64,000 nt of DNA, from NCBI GenBank assembly GCA_029893765.1, contig JARXZD010000008.1, forward strand, positions 1 through 64,000, read 5' to 3'. The notes under the pieces were generated by a model, which did no database searches, had not been told where the DNA came from, and saw nothing but the letters and a program-made list of their open reading frames with translations. This DNA comes from Bacilli bacterium PM5-9 (GTDB lineage Bacteria; Bacillota_I; Bacilli_A; JAJDGJ01). Made by a program: the position numbers and the translations under genes. This document shows positions 46,537 through 55,584 of this stretch, one piece after another; position 1 is the first letter of the stretch; each line of letters begins with the position of its first letter.

Positions 46537-47514
46537 TTATTTATTTGTCGAAGAATAGTATATTTTATTTTTTGAAGATGGATCAATAAATCCTTTAATA
46601 TTGTTAATAACAACAGGTACTTCACCTAATCCAACTGTTATTAATTTTGGTTTTCCATCATAATATATTGAATTACCACAAGCATAAATTCCTTCAATAT
46701 TTGTTTCTAAAACTCGATTAGTATTGTAACCAAATTCATGTTTTTCTAAAGTTAATCCACCAAAATCAGATATTTTGGTGATATTTCCATAATTTACAAG
46801 AACATAATCTTGTTTTAATTCAACAATTTCATTTGTTTCTTTATGAATTATTTTTAAAGTATCTAAATTATTATCATGACCAACTAATTCATGAACTGTA
46901 TATGATTTATATTGAGTAATTGATGATTGATTTAATTTTTCAATGCTGTCTTCTTTAGCACGATAGTCATCACGACGATGAACAATATTAATGTGCTTAG
47001 CATCTTTTTCCAACATTAAGGCCCAGTCTAATGCACTATCGCCACCACCTAAAATAGTGATAACTTTATCTTTTAATAAACTAATATCTTTAATAGCATA
47101 CATAATATTTTGATACTTATCTTCATTTTCAACACCGATTGGACGTGGAGCAAAAACACCATTTCCAGCTGTTATTAAAATTGCTTTTGATTGATATACT
47201 GCACCTGAATTAGATGTTAACTCAAAAAAATCATCTTTTTTTACAATTTTAGTTATTTCCTCAGAAAGATAAATATCAACTAGATCTTGACGATTATATT
47301 CTAATTGTTTTTCTAATTCTTTAATAAAATCTTTTGCTTTAATTTCTTTATATCCTGGTAAATCATAAATATACTTATCACCATATACTGCAGTAAGTTG
47401 CCCACCTACATTTGGCATTGATTCTATTACATTTGATGATAATTGACGAAGTGATGCATAAACACTTGCATATAATCCAATTGGACCTGCACCAATAATT
47501 GTTAAGTCTTTCAT
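46537..47514 (-). CDS. Ferredoxin/flavodoxin-NADP+ reductase (YumC type)
   Basis: A 325-residue flavoprotein with two Rossmann folds: IIGAGPIGLYASVYA (FAD) and ITILGGGDSALDWAL (NADPH). It resembles thioredoxin reductase but lacks the CxxC redox pair, the mark of the YumC-type reductase. It lies between the BMP lipoprotein and rpsO, each with its own signals. Confidence 0.9.
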   Translation of the reverse strand: MKDLTIIGAGPIGLYASVYASLRQLSSNVIESMPNVGGQLTAVYGDKYIYDLPGYKEIKAKDFIKELEKQLEYNRQDLVDIYLSEEITKIVKKDDFFELTSNSGAVYQSKAILITAGNGVFAPRPIGVENEDKYQNIMYAIKDISLLKDKVITILGGGDSALDWALMLEKDAKHINIVHRRDDYRAKEDSIEKLNQSSITQYKSYTVHELVGHDNNLDTLKIIHKETNEIVELKQDYVLVNYGNITKISDFGGLTLEKHEFGYNTNRVLETNIEGIYACGNSIYYDGKPKLITVGLGEVPVVINNIKGFIDPSSKNKIYYSSTNK

Positions 47515-47534
47515 ATATATAACCTCCTAAATTT

Positions 47535-47558
47535 TAAAAAAAGGCTGGGCTAACCCAG
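47535..47558 (-). terminator. Terminator after rpsO
   Basis: CTGGG/CCCAG stem on the minus strand followed by a T-run. Confidence 0.8.
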
Positions 47559-47565
47559 ACTTAAT

Positions 47566-47832
47566 TTATCTTCTTAATCCTAAACGTGAAATAAGATCAC
47601 GATATCTTGCTACATCATTGTCTCTTAAGTAAGCTAATAAATTTCTTCTTTTACCAACTAATTTTAATAAACCACGATTTGAATGATAATCATGTTTATG
47701 TTCTTTAAAGTGAACATTTAAATTGTTAATTCTTTCTGTTAAGATAGCAACTTGTACTTCAGTACTTCCTGTATCTTTTTCATCTTTTCCAAATTCTTTG
47801 ATTAATTCTTGTTTTCTTTCTTGAGTAATCAT
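47566..47832 (-). CDS. rpsO: 30S ribosomal protein S15
   Basis: An 88-residue protein matching S15 end to end: [34 protein letters not shown] and [14 protein letters not shown]. It is a primary 16S rRNA-binding protein of the platform. AAAGGAGAT precedes the ATG. A structured leader lies upstream. Confidence 0.98.
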   Translation of the reverse strand: MITQERKQELIKEFGKDEKDTGSTEVQVAILTERINNLNVHFKEHKHDYHSNRGLLKLVGKRRNLLAYLRDNDVARYRDLISRLGLRR

Positions 47833-47935
47833 TGTAATCTCCTTTTTTTATTTTTTATTCCTCAATCCTAGAAATTATTTGGAGAAAATAATATCCAAGA
47901 ATAAGGTACCTAATAAGTATACCCTATCTATGATT
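47833..47935 (-). promoter_or_regulatory. Structured 5' leader of rpsO
   Basis: The minus strand shows possible stems, TTGGA with TCCAA and ATTATT with AATAAT, and a GGTACC palindrome. S15 represses its own mRNA in many bacteria through such leaders, but I cannot assign this one to a known class. Confidence 0.35.
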
Positions 47936-48067
47936 AAAATTCAATGAATATGATTTAAAAAATGAAAATTTCTTTTAAATAAAAATTAATATTTCATTGT
48001 ATTTATGTTACAATATGTTGATTTATTTGGTATAATAATAATATATTAAAAAAAGGGGATTATTTAA

Positions 48068-48823
48068 ATGAAAAGATTTAAAGAGCTAAAGAACGAAGCT
48101 TTAGATAGTTTGAAAGGAAGATGGGCAAATGTAATGTTACTTACATGGATAACTCCATTATTAATTGGAATTATTATGTATTTCCTTATTTTTGCAATTA
48201 TTTTATCAACACCAGAGGCAATATATTATAGTAATTATGATAGTGCTAGTGATTTATTAGCTACATTACCTGCATCGTCTGTAATTTTATATTACATTGT
48301 CGAATTAATTGGTTCATTTTTCTTGCTAGTGTTAACATATAATATTTTATATTGTGTATACAAAGATATGTTTGCAAACAAAATTGAAAAAGCTAAACCA
48401 ATTGGTGATGCTGTATCTATTTTTAAAAGTGGATATTTAGGAAAATATATTATTTTAATTTTACAATATAGTTTATTACTTGCTGCATGGACTTTATTAT
48501 TTATTATTCCAGGTATTGTTAAAAAATATTCATATTCACAAGCTTTCTATATTTTTAAAGATAAAATGGACAAAGGTGAAGACTTTAGACCAATTGATTG
48601 CATTACAGAATCAAGAAAAATGATGGATGGATATAAAATGAATTATTTCTTATTAATTTTATCATTCATCGGTTGGATGATTTTAGGAATAGTTACACTT
48701 GGTATTGCATTCTTATGGATTGAACCATATATGAATATGACTACTGTTGCATACTATGAAAACCTTAAAGAAGTACATTATGGTAACAAAAGTGAAAGTA
48801 TAAGCATTAACATTGAAGTATAA
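48068..48823 (+). CDS. DUF975 integral membrane protein
   Basis: A 251-residue protein with an N-terminal amphipathic segment (LKNEALDSLKGRWANVMLL) and about five membrane helices; GIVKKYSYSQAFYIFKD and TESRKMMDGYK are DUF975 features. Function is unknown; members often flank stress or envelope genes. The ribosome binding site is AAAGGGGA. Confidence 0.85.
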   Translation: MKRFKELKNEALDSLKGRWANVMLLTWITPLLIGIIMYFLIFAIILSTPEAIYYSNYDSASDLLATLPASSVILYYIVELIGSFFLLVLTYNILYCVYKDMFANKIEKAKPIGDAVSIFKSGYLGKYIILILQYSLLLAAWTLLFIIPGIVKKYSYSQAFYIFKDKMDKGEDFRPIDCITESRKMMDGYKMNYFLLILSFIGWMILGIVTLGIAFLWIEPYMNMTTVAYYENLKEVHYGNKSESISINIEV

Positions 48824-48838
48824 TAATTATTAAAAGTA

Positions 48839-48868
48839 AAGAGCGCAATTTTAAAAAGCGCTCTTTTT
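48839..48868. terminator. Bidirectional terminator
   Basis: AAAGAGCGC paired with GCGCTCTTT and a T-run, between converging DUF975 and Fic genes. Confidence 0.88.
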
Positions 48869-48871
48869 ATA

Positions 48872-50116
48872 TTACTTTGTTTTTCTTTGAACTATATAAT
48901 TATCAATAGTATTAATAAAATTTTGATTAATTGTTATTTTTTTTCTTTTTTCATAATTGATATATGATTTTTCATCAAGTGATTTTAATATTTTTGAAAT
49001 TGAATAATCTGTTAATTCTGAAGATAATACAAGTTCCTTTTTTTGTATTTTAACTTCACATAAATATGCTTGATACATCATAAATAATACATCAACTTCT
49101 TCTTTTGATAATGCATTATTTTCATTAAAATACTCACAAAAAATATCTAATTTGCTTTCAAAAAAACCTAGTTCATCTACTATTTCACTCGCTGCTTCCC
49201 ATAATATATTGATAAACATCTCTATAAAAAATGTAGCTTCACCCTTGTTTAAAATATTATTTGTTATCTTGAATGCTTCATCATATTCTTTAATGTTTTC
49301 TTTAATAATTTTTGATAGTTTAAATGCCAATAGCTCATTTTCATATGTATTTATAAGATAAGATGATATGAACCTGTTCAATCTACCATTCCCATCATAA
49401 AATGGGTGAATATAACCAAAGTAATAATGGGCAATTGCAATTTTAATTATTTTATTATGATTATCATTTTTATCATTTAAATAATTCAATAAAGCATTCA
49501 TATTCATTACTATTGAATTTTCAGGCATTACTCCTTTATGAACTACTGTTCCTTTGCCATCTCTTTTTAATACCTGAACTTCGCCCTTCCTAAAAATTTT
49601 CCCATCAGGAATATCAGTTTCAGGAATTTCTCCATTCAACAAATCATCATATAAATCTCTTATATTTTGAGAACTATTTAAATCAAATTTTTCATTATTT
49701 AATAGTTGGTTATATTTTTCAACCAAAAATTTAAATCTAACAATCTTTTTATCCCTTTTATTTTCTATATTAGCCTCAATTGCACTGTCAATTTCTTTTT
49801 TTGTAGTTGCAACACCTTCTATTTCATTTGATGCAATTAACTCATCAACAAAAAGATTATTAAGGTAATAAGAATAAAAAACATTATGAAAATCTTTATT
49901 TTTAATTAGCCTTATATCAGCTAATTTTTTTTGTATATCAACAATTTTATTCATTATATCTAATGAAACTTGCGCAAATAATTGTATACTATTATTCTCT
50001 ATATATAATGGAAACTTAATTGATGAAATAGAATTATATCTCTTTTGATACTCATCCTCATATTTTGTATGATCATTTATTCGTAATATTTTTTCTAAAG
50101 TTTTATAATCATTCAT
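48872..50116 (-). CDS. Fic-domain protein with C-terminal winged helix
   Basis: A 414-residue protein. The Fic core has the complete active site HPFYDGNGRLNR near residue 240, so AMP transfer (or a similar nucleotide transfer) is likely. EIEGVATTKKEID near residue 95 may be the inhibitory helix region. The C-terminus (about 340-410) looks like a winged-helix DNA-binding part. The ATG at 50116 follows AGGTGAT. It has a consensus promoter with an inverted repeat near +1. Confidence 0.88.
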   Translation of the reverse strand: MNDYKTLEKILRINDHTKYEDEYQKRYNSISSIKFPLYIENNSIQLFAQVSLDIMNKIVDIQKKLADIRLIKNKDFHNVFYSYYLNNLFVDELIASNEIEGVATTKKEIDSAIEANIENKRDKKIVRFKFLVEKYNQLLNNEKFDLNSSQNIRDLYDDLLNGEIPETDIPDGKIFRKGEVQVLKRDGKGTVVHKGVMPENSIVMNMNALLNYLNDKNDNHNKIIKIAIAHYYFGYIHPFYDGNGRLNRFISSYLINTYENELLAFKLSKIIKENIKEYDEAFKITNNILNKGEATFFIEMFINILWEAASEIVDELGFFESKLDIFCEYFNENNALSKEEVDVLFMMYQAYLCEVKIQKKELVLSSELTDYSISKILKSLDEKSYINYEKRKKITINQNFINTIDNYIVQRKTK

Positions 50117-50161
50117 ATAAATCACCTACTTTTCAAGTTTGTTTGCATTTAATTTTTTTTG

Positions 50162-50189
50162 AACTTAAAAAACAGCGTTTTTTTAAGTT
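50162..50189. repeat. Inverted repeat in the Fic leader
   Basis: AACTTAAAAAA, CAGCG-type loop, and TTTTTTTAAGTT (11 paired bases), located just after the predicted transcription start. It is a candidate operator or RNA hairpin. Confidence 0.6.
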
Positions 50190-50199
50190 TGTTCAATAA

Positions 50200-50228
50200 A
50201 TTATATTACTTTAAATTTTAAATGTCAA
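50200..50228 (-). promoter_or_regulatory. Sigma-A promoter of the Fic gene
   Basis: Exact consensus: TTGACA (50228-50223), 17 bp, TATAAT (50205-50200). Confidence 0.85.
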
Positions 50229-50267
50229 TATATTTAATTTTAATAACACATTAAAAAGTCGCATTAT

Positions 50268-50291
50268 AAAAAAAGACAGATTTAACTGTCT
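50268..50291 (-). terminator. Terminator after yebC
   Basis: AGACAG/CTGTCT stem overlapping the end of the gene, followed by seven T on the minus strand. Confidence 0.82.
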
Positions 50292-51000
50292 ATAATTCTA
50301 TATTGTGATATACCTCCTGAACATCATCAATGTCTTCTAAAGTATCAATTAACTTTTCAAAACGTTCTAGCTCTTCATCTTCTAAAACAATTGTATCATT
50401 TGGTAACATTGAAATTTCAGCTACTTCAAATTCTTCAATACCCTTTGTTTTTAAAGCATCCTGAATTTTCGAGAAATCTTCTACTGCACCATAAATCATT
50501 GTTTTACCATCATCATTTTCAATATCATGAACATCTACTTCATTCTCAATAAATAATTCTAACATCTCTTCTTCATCTTGTTGTGCTATACCAATAACAC
50601 TTGAAGGAGTAAACATAAATGCAACTGAACCATTAACACCTAAATTTCCTTTAGCCTTGTTAAAAGCTGCCCTGACCTCAGCAACTGTTCGATTAACATT
50701 ATCAGTTAATGTATCAACAATAATAGCACTTCCTGATGGTCCATAACCTTCATATCTAATATTATCATAAGATTCATCAACACCCGATTTAGCCTTATTG
50801 ATTGCTCTATCAATAATATCTTTTGTAATATTGTATGTTTTAGCCTTATCTAAGACAGCTTTCAAATTTCTATTACTTTCAGGATCTGGATCAGATTTTG
50901 CCGCCATATAGATCTCTTTTCCAAATTTTGCATATATTTTTGACCTATTTGCATCCTTTGCTGCCTTTGCATATTTTATATTATTCCATTTTCTACCCAT
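50290..51000 (-). CDS. YebC/PmpR family protein
   Basis: A 236-residue protein of the TACO1/YebC family, linked to regulation and to translation of proline stretches. It begins MGRKWNNIKYAKAAKDANRS; YEGYGPSGSAIIVDTLTDN and NGSVAFMF are conserved. Length is typical. It is divergent from the two-component system. Confidence 0.94.
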   Translation of the reverse strand: MGRKWNNIKYAKAAKDANRSKIYAKFGKEIYMAAKSDPDPESNRNLKAVLDKAKTYNITKDIIDRAINKAKSGVDESYDNIRYEGYGPSGSAIIVDTLTDNVNRTVAEVRAAFNKAKGNLGVNGSVAFMFTPSSVIGIAQQDEEEMLELFIENEVDVHDIENDDGKTMIYGAVEDFSKIQDALKTKGIEEFEVAEISMLPNDTIVLEDEELERFEKLIDTLEDIDDVQEVYHNIEL

Positions 51001-51085
51001 ATTCTCACCTTTTCCACAACTTTATTTGGTTTTTACTATATTATATTATATAATAAATGTAAATAAAAAAAAAGAGGTGTTTAAA

Positions 51086-51763
51086 ATGATTAAGAAAACA
51101 ATTTTAATTGTTGAAGATGAGGAAAAATTAAGAAATCTAATTATTTCTTATTTATCAGATAAGTATAATATTTTTGAAGCGCAAGATGGGCAAGAAGCTT
51201 ATCAAATTTTTTGTGAAGAACATATTGATTTAGTTATCAGTGATATTATGATGCCAAATATGGATGGTTGGGAATTATTAAAACAAATAAGAGCAATCTC
51301 AACTGTGCCATATATCTTATTAACAGCATTAGATGATGAAGTATCACAAATAAAAGGATACGATTTAACTGTTGATGATTATATTACAAAACCATTTTCA
51401 TTAAATATTCTAACAAAAAAAGTGGACGCTATTTTTAGACGAGACTCTGTTGCTTTTGAAAAGAAAGGTGTTATTGAAGCTGGAATTTTAAGAGTTGATA
51501 CAGTTGGTAAATCTGTTTATGTAAACGATGAAGAAACTCATTTAATGCCAAAAGAATATGATTTATTATTATTCTTTTTAGAAAACCAAGGTGAAGCTTT
51601 AAACCGTGATTATATTTTAAATACAATCTGGGGATTAGATTATGATGGTGATGAAAGAGTTGTTGATACACATATTAAAAAACTTCGTAAAAAAATTGGT
51701 GATGCTTCAACATACATCAAAACTGTTTTTGGAACAGGTTATAAATTCCAAATTGATGAGTAA
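51086..51763 (+). CDS. OmpR-family response regulator
   Basis: A 225-residue regulator. The receiver domain has the acidic pair VEDEEK, the phosphorylated Asp in DLVISDIMMPNMDGW, Thr and KPF; a winged-helix DNA-binding domain follows (GDERVVDTHIKKLRKK). The ATG at 51086 follows AGAGGTG; an upstream in-frame ATG has no such site. Its stop overlaps the kinase start (TAATG). Confidence 0.94.
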   Translation: MIKKTILIVEDEEKLRNLIISYLSDKYNIFEAQDGQEAYQIFCEEHIDLVISDIMMPNMDGWELLKQIRAISTVPYILLTALDDEVSQIKGYDLTVDDYITKPFSLNILTKKVDAIFRRDSVAFEKKGVIEAGILRVDTVGKSVYVNDEETHLMPKEYDLLLFFLENQGEALNRDYILNTIWGLDYDGDERVVDTHIKKLRKKIGDASTYIKTVFGTGYKFQIDE

Positions 51764-53205
51764 TGAAAATTCATACTAGGTTTTTCATTACCTTCTTTTG
51801 TTTTGCTTTATTCTTTTCTTTTTCAACTTATTTAGCACAAGACTCACTATTTAAGCATAATCAAAGCAGTGAAGAACAAAAAGTAACAGAACAAATAAAT
51901 AGTATTAAAGAAGTAATAGATGATGAAATAAAGCTATCTGATTATATTAATAGCCACGATATTACAATGAGTGTTGTTAAATATAATACAGAAAACAATC
52001 AGGTTGAAAGCAATACTTTTGGTAGCAATAATGCAGAAGTATCACAATATGTTGTTTTAGAATATCAAACTAAAGAAGATATAGCAAAATCATGTTCAAG
52101 CATTTCAAATATGCCTGATAAAATAAAAAGAGAGAAACCACGTGATTATGATGGTGATTATATAATTCAAAGTTTTTGTAATAATAATAGTGTATATATT
52201 GTTACATCACACTTTGTTCAATATAATGCAGCTATAAAATTATTACAACAATCTTATTTATTAATTTTAGTAGCAACTGTCTTAATTTCAGCAATTCTAT
52301 CATATATTTTAGCAAGGTATATTTCAACGCCAATTACTAAAATAAGTTATGTTACTAAAAAGATTAGTAACTTAGACTTTTCAAACAAAGTTGAAGTAGT
52401 TGGTAATGATGAAATTGGTGATTTAGCTACAAATATCAATATACTTTCTGATAAATTACAACATTCTATTGAAAGATTAAAAGAAAGTATTATTATTGAA
52501 AAAGAATCTCGTGAAAGACAGGTACAATTATTTGCAAGTATGTCACATGAATTAAAAACACCTATAACAATCTTAAAAGGAACTCTTGAAGGAATAAAAG
52601 ATCAAATTGGTCCTTATAAAAACCCTTTGGACTTTGTTGATGATATGATTGAAGAAACAAATAATATGGAAAATATTGTTTTAAACTTATTGAGCTATGC
52701 TAAATTCTCAGTTAATGATATTAAATTAAGTTTCCAAGAATATCACATTGAAGATTTAATTGATGATGCTATTGAAAGACTGAGTTATATGATTAAAGAA
52801 AAAGAAATTGATTTAGAAACAAATATCGTTGATGATATTGTAGAAATTGATCAACCTAGTATTTCAATGGTTTTAAAAAATGTTTTAGAAAATGCAATTC
52901 ACTACTCTGATAAAGGAGCAAAAGTTGAAGTATTTACATCATCTTTTACTGATTATATTTTAATTCAAATATATAATCATGGAACAAATATTCCAAAAGA
53001 TACTGTTTTACATATTTTTGAACCGTTCTATCGAGCTGATGAATCAAGAATTAAATATAAAAACGGAACTGGTTTAGGTTTAACTATTGTTAGTCAAATC
53101 TTAGAACAACATAATTCAAATTATTCAATGTATAATGTAAATAATGATGATGAATATTCAGTATGTTTTGAATTTACATTGAAAAAAGCCAAAAAGAAAA
53201 AGTAG
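51763..53205 (+). CDS. Sensor histidine kinase
   Basis: A 480-residue membrane kinase, partner of the regulator. TM1 (about 7-25), an extracellular sensor region of about 140 residues, and TM2 (168-190) are followed by HAMP, the phosphoacceptor His in FASMSHELKTPI, the N-box VLENAIHYSD and GTGLGLTI of the ATPase domain. The extracellular part is acidic and unassigned, so the signal is unknown. No target genes are apparent beside it. Confidence 0.94.
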   Translation: MKIHTRFFITFFCFALFFSFSTYLAQDSLFKHNQSSEEQKVTEQINSIKEVIDDEIKLSDYINSHDITMSVVKYNTENNQVESNTFGSNNAEVSQYVVLEYQTKEDIAKSCSSISNMPDKIKREKPRDYDGDYIIQSFCNNNSVYIVTSHFVQYNAAIKLLQQSYLLILVATVLISAILSYILARYISTPITKISYVTKKISNLDFSNKVEVVGNDEIGDLATNINILSDKLQHSIERLKESIIIEKESRERQVQLFASMSHELKTPITILKGTLEGIKDQIGPYKNPLDFVDDMIEETNNMENIVLNLLSYAKFSVNDIKLSFQEYHIEDLIDDAIERLSYMIKEKEIDLETNIVDDIVEIDQPSISMVLKNVLENAIHYSDKGAKVEVFTSSFTDYILIQIYNHGTNIPKDTVLHIFEPFYRADESRIKYKNGTGLGLTIVSQILEQHNSNYSMYNVNNDDEYSVCFEFTLKKAKKKK

Positions 53206-53221
53206 CATTGCTACTTTTTTT
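53195..53221. terminator. Bidirectional terminator
   Basis: AAAAAGTAGC paired with GCTACTTTTT, overlapping the kinase stop, between converging genes. Confidence 0.88.
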
Positions 53222-53864
53222 AGTCTTCTTTAAATAGTAAACTTCCAATTCTTAACATATTAGCACCATTTTTCAAGGCAATAACATAATCATGTGACAT
53301 TCCCATTGAAAGATATTTAAAATTATCATTATATTTATCATACCATTGTTTTGCTATTTTAAATGTCTCATTTATAATTGCTTCATCATCAACTAAAGGA
53401 GCCATACACATTAAACCAACTACAACTGTATTTTTAAGTTCTTTTGCATACTCTAATATTTCAACAAGTTCATTTTCATTTAACCCTTGTTTTGAATCCT
53501 CGTTACTTGTATTAACTTGAACTAACACTTCCATAACTTTATCATTTTTTAAAGCAGCCTCATTTATTTCACTAAGTAACTTTTTGTCTGCTACTGAATG
53601 GATTAAACATGCACGATTGATAACATATTTTATTTTATTTGATTGTAATCTTCCAATCATATGCCACTTCGCTTCAACAATATTCATATCGACTTTATCC
53701 CTTAATTCTTGAGGACGATTTTCACCAAGGTTATCAACTCCTAAAGTAACTAATTTCTCAATTAAATCCATAGGTTGTGTTTTACTAACCCCTACTAAAG
53801 TAACTTCATCAACAATTTTATACTTTTCAATATCTGATAAAACTTGTTCTAATTCTTTTTTCAT
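53220..53864 (-). CDS. YggS/PROSC-type PLP-binding protein
   Basis: A 214-residue PLP homeostasis protein. The PLP lysine is in LVGVSKTQP, and HMIGRLQSNK, VNTSNEDSKQG and SMGMSHDYVIALKNGANMLR are conserved. The ATG at 53864 follows AGGGTGAT. Confidence 0.92.
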   Translation of the reverse strand: MKKELEQVLSDIEKYKIVDEVTLVGVSKTQPMDLIEKLVTLGVDNLGENRPQELRDKVDMNIVEAKWHMIGRLQSNKIKYVINRACLIHSVADKKLLSEINEAALKNDKVMEVLVQVNTSNEDSKQGLNENELVEILEYAKELKNTVVVGLMCMAPLVDDEAIINETFKIAKQWYDKYNDNFKYLSMGMSHDYVIALKNGANMLRIGSLLFKED

Positions 53865-54013
53865 TATTATCACCCTACTTAATTATACATTGTTTATCTT
53901 TTTTTATAAAGGGATATTTACTAATTATTCACTATAAAAAGGCTTTTTTAAACAACTATTATCTTAAAGTAAATGCTTTTAAAACTATAAAAATTACTAA
54001 ATTAAAACTTTTT

Positions 54014-54042
54014 CTTTATTATTTTTTTTATTATGATATAAT
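54014..54042 (+). promoter_or_regulatory. Promoter of the glyA leader transcript
   Basis: An extended -10, TGATATAAT with TATAAT at 54037-54042; the -35 region (near 54014-54019) is weak. +1 falls near 54049, just before the leader's ribosome binding site AAGGAGG at 54055-54061. Confidence 0.65.
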
Positions 54043-54069
54043 GTTAAACAATATAAGGAGGTTAAAACG

Positions 54070-54189
54070 ATGAATTTAGATACAGTTATAGAAATAAAAG
54101 AAATATATAAAATAAATACAACATGCAATTTTAATACGTCTTCATCTAGTTCATCACTAGATTTTTTAGGCTCCAATAAAATTGCGTAA
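54070..54189 (+). CDS. Serine-rich leader peptide upstream of glyA
   Basis: A 39-codon ORF with an ideal AAGGAGG site 8 bases before its ATG. The peptide is MNLDTVIEIKEIYKIN..., with codons 24-29 all serine (TCT TCA TCT AGT TCA TCA, 54139-54156), a further Ser at 35, and a TAA stop followed at once by a second TAA. It is too short for an enzyme and has no signal sequence. An intrinsic terminator follows 24 bp after the stop and glyA begins 85 bp after it. By analogy with his, leu and trp leaders, ribosome stalling at serine codons would control readthrough into glyA, the serine hydroxymethyltransferase gene. The function is inference; the ORF, serine run and terminator are seen directly. An open frame on the opposite strand here lacks support. 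Confidence 0.75.
   Translation: MNLDTVIEIKEIYKINTTCNFNTSSSSSSLDFLGSNKIA
54144..54167 (+). other. Hairpin within the serine codons
   Basis: ATCTAG (54144-54149) and CTAGAT (54157-54162) flank a 7-base loop and are followed by a six-T run (54162-54167). It could act as the pause hairpin that synchronises polymerase with the leading ribosome. Confidence 0.45.
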
Positions 54190-54251
54190 TAATTTATAAA
54201 TGTAGACAATACAGTTAGTTATTAATGTAATTTTAATAGCTAACTTTTTTT
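54187..54251 (+). terminator. Attenuator terminator, with possible antiterminator
   Basis: GTTAGTTATTAA (54214-54225) pairs perfectly (one G-U) with TTAATAGCTAAC (54233-54244), followed by seven T. TAATAATT, starting at the leader stop codon (54187-54194), can pair with AGTTATTA (54217-54224), the 5' arm of the terminator, as an alternative. A ribosome at the stop codon would block the alternative; one stalled at the serines would not. Confidence 0.75.
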
Positions 54252-54273
54252 ATTAAGAAAGGAAAAATTAATT

Positions 54274-55515
54274 ATGAGAGACATTGAATTATTTAATAGC
54301 ATTGAAAAAGAGTTAAAAAGACAACAACAAAATATCGAGCTAATTGCTTCAGAAAATTTTGTTAGTGATGAAGTATTAGAAGCAGCTGGAAGCATTTTAA
54401 CAAACAAATACGCTGAGGGATATATAAATAAGCGTTACTATGGTGGCTGTGAATACATTGATGAAGTAGAGAAACTTGCGATTGATCGTGCAAAAGAAAT
54501 CTTTAAAGCAGAACATGTAAATGTTCAACCACATTCAGGAAGTCAAGCAAATATGGCTGTATATTTGAGTGTTTTAAATTATGGTGATAAAGTATTGGGA
54601 ATGTCACTTAGCGAAGGTGGACATTTAACACATGGGCATAAACTAAACTTTTCAGGGTTATCTTTTGAGTTCGTTAGTTATGGAGTTGATGAAAAAACAA
54701 ATTTAATTGATTATGATGTAGTTAGAGAAATTGCATTAAAAGAAAAACCTAAAATGATTGTTGCAGGAGCAAGTGCCTATTCAAGAGCTATTGATTTCAA
54801 AAAATTCAAAGAAATTGCTGATGAAGTTGGTGCGTACTTAATGGTTGATATGGCGCATATTGCTGGATTAGTAGCAGCTGGACTTCATCAAAATCCAGTT
54901 GAGTATGCTGATTTTGTAACAACTACTACTCATAAAACATTAAGAGGCCCTCGTGGTGGTATGATTTTATGTAAAGAAGAATATGCTAAGAAAATTGATG
55001 GTAAAATTTTCCCTGGTATTCAAGGTGGCCCTTTAATGCATATCATCGCTGCTAAAGCTGCTTGTTTTTATGAAGCAATGCAACCAGAATTTATTGATTA
55101 TCAAAAAAGAGTTATAAAAAATGCTGATATTTTAGCAGACACACTAAAAAATGAAGGATTCAAGGTAATTACTGATGGAAGTGATAATCATTTAATATTG
55201 ATTGATGTTGTTACTAGTGTATCTTTAACAGGTATTGAAGCTGAAAAAGCATTAGATGAAATTTATATAACAGTTAATAAAAATACAATTCCATATGATA
55301 CTAAACCGCCTGCTAAGGCAAGTGGGTTAAGACTTGGTACACCTGCTATTACAACTAGAGGCTTCATGGAAGATGATGTTATTGAGGTTGGAAAAATAAT
55401 TGCTTATTGTTTAAAAAATTATCATGATGAAAATGTTAAAAAAGAATGTCAAGAAAGAGTTTTAGAATTGACAAAAAAATATCCAATTTATCAAAACTAT
55501 AATTATATTAAATAA
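54274..55515 (+). CDS. glyA: Serine hydroxymethyltransferase
   Basis: Interconverts serine and glycine, charging tetrahydrofolate with a one-carbon unit. A 413-residue PLP enzyme with [35 protein letters not shown], the PLP lysine in [14 protein letters not shown] and [18 protein letters not shown] precedes the ATG. It has a leader peptide and attenuator upstream. Confidence 0.97.
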   Translation: MRDIELFNSIEKELKRQQQNIELIASENFVSDEVLEAAGSILTNKYAEGYINKRYYGGCEYIDEVEKLAIDRAKEIFKAEHVNVQPHSGSQANMAVYLSVLNYGDKVLGMSLSEGGHLTHGHKLNFSGLSFEFVSYGVDEKTNLIDYDVVREIALKEKPKMIVAGASAYSRAIDFKKFKEIADEVGAYLMVDMAHIAGLVAAGLHQNPVEYADFVTTTTHKTLRGPRGGMILCKEEYAKKIDGKIFPGIQGGPLMHIIAAKAACFYEAMQPEFIDYQKRVIKNADILADTLKNEGFKVITDGSDNHLILIDVVTSVSLTGIEAEKALDEIYITVNKNTIPYDTKPPAKASGLRLGTPAITTRGFMEDDVIEVGKIIAYCLKNYHDENVKKECQERVLELTKKYPIYQNYNYIK

Positions 55516-55584
55516 AATAAATGTTCATATTATATTATTTGCATTTATTATCTATAAAGTATATTATGTTTACGAGGTGATACC

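Noticed and set aside
53997-54209. A 70-codon minus-strand open frame
   Set aside because: It lies opposite the serine leader and crosses its promoter and ribosome binding site; it has no ribosome binding site or family features.
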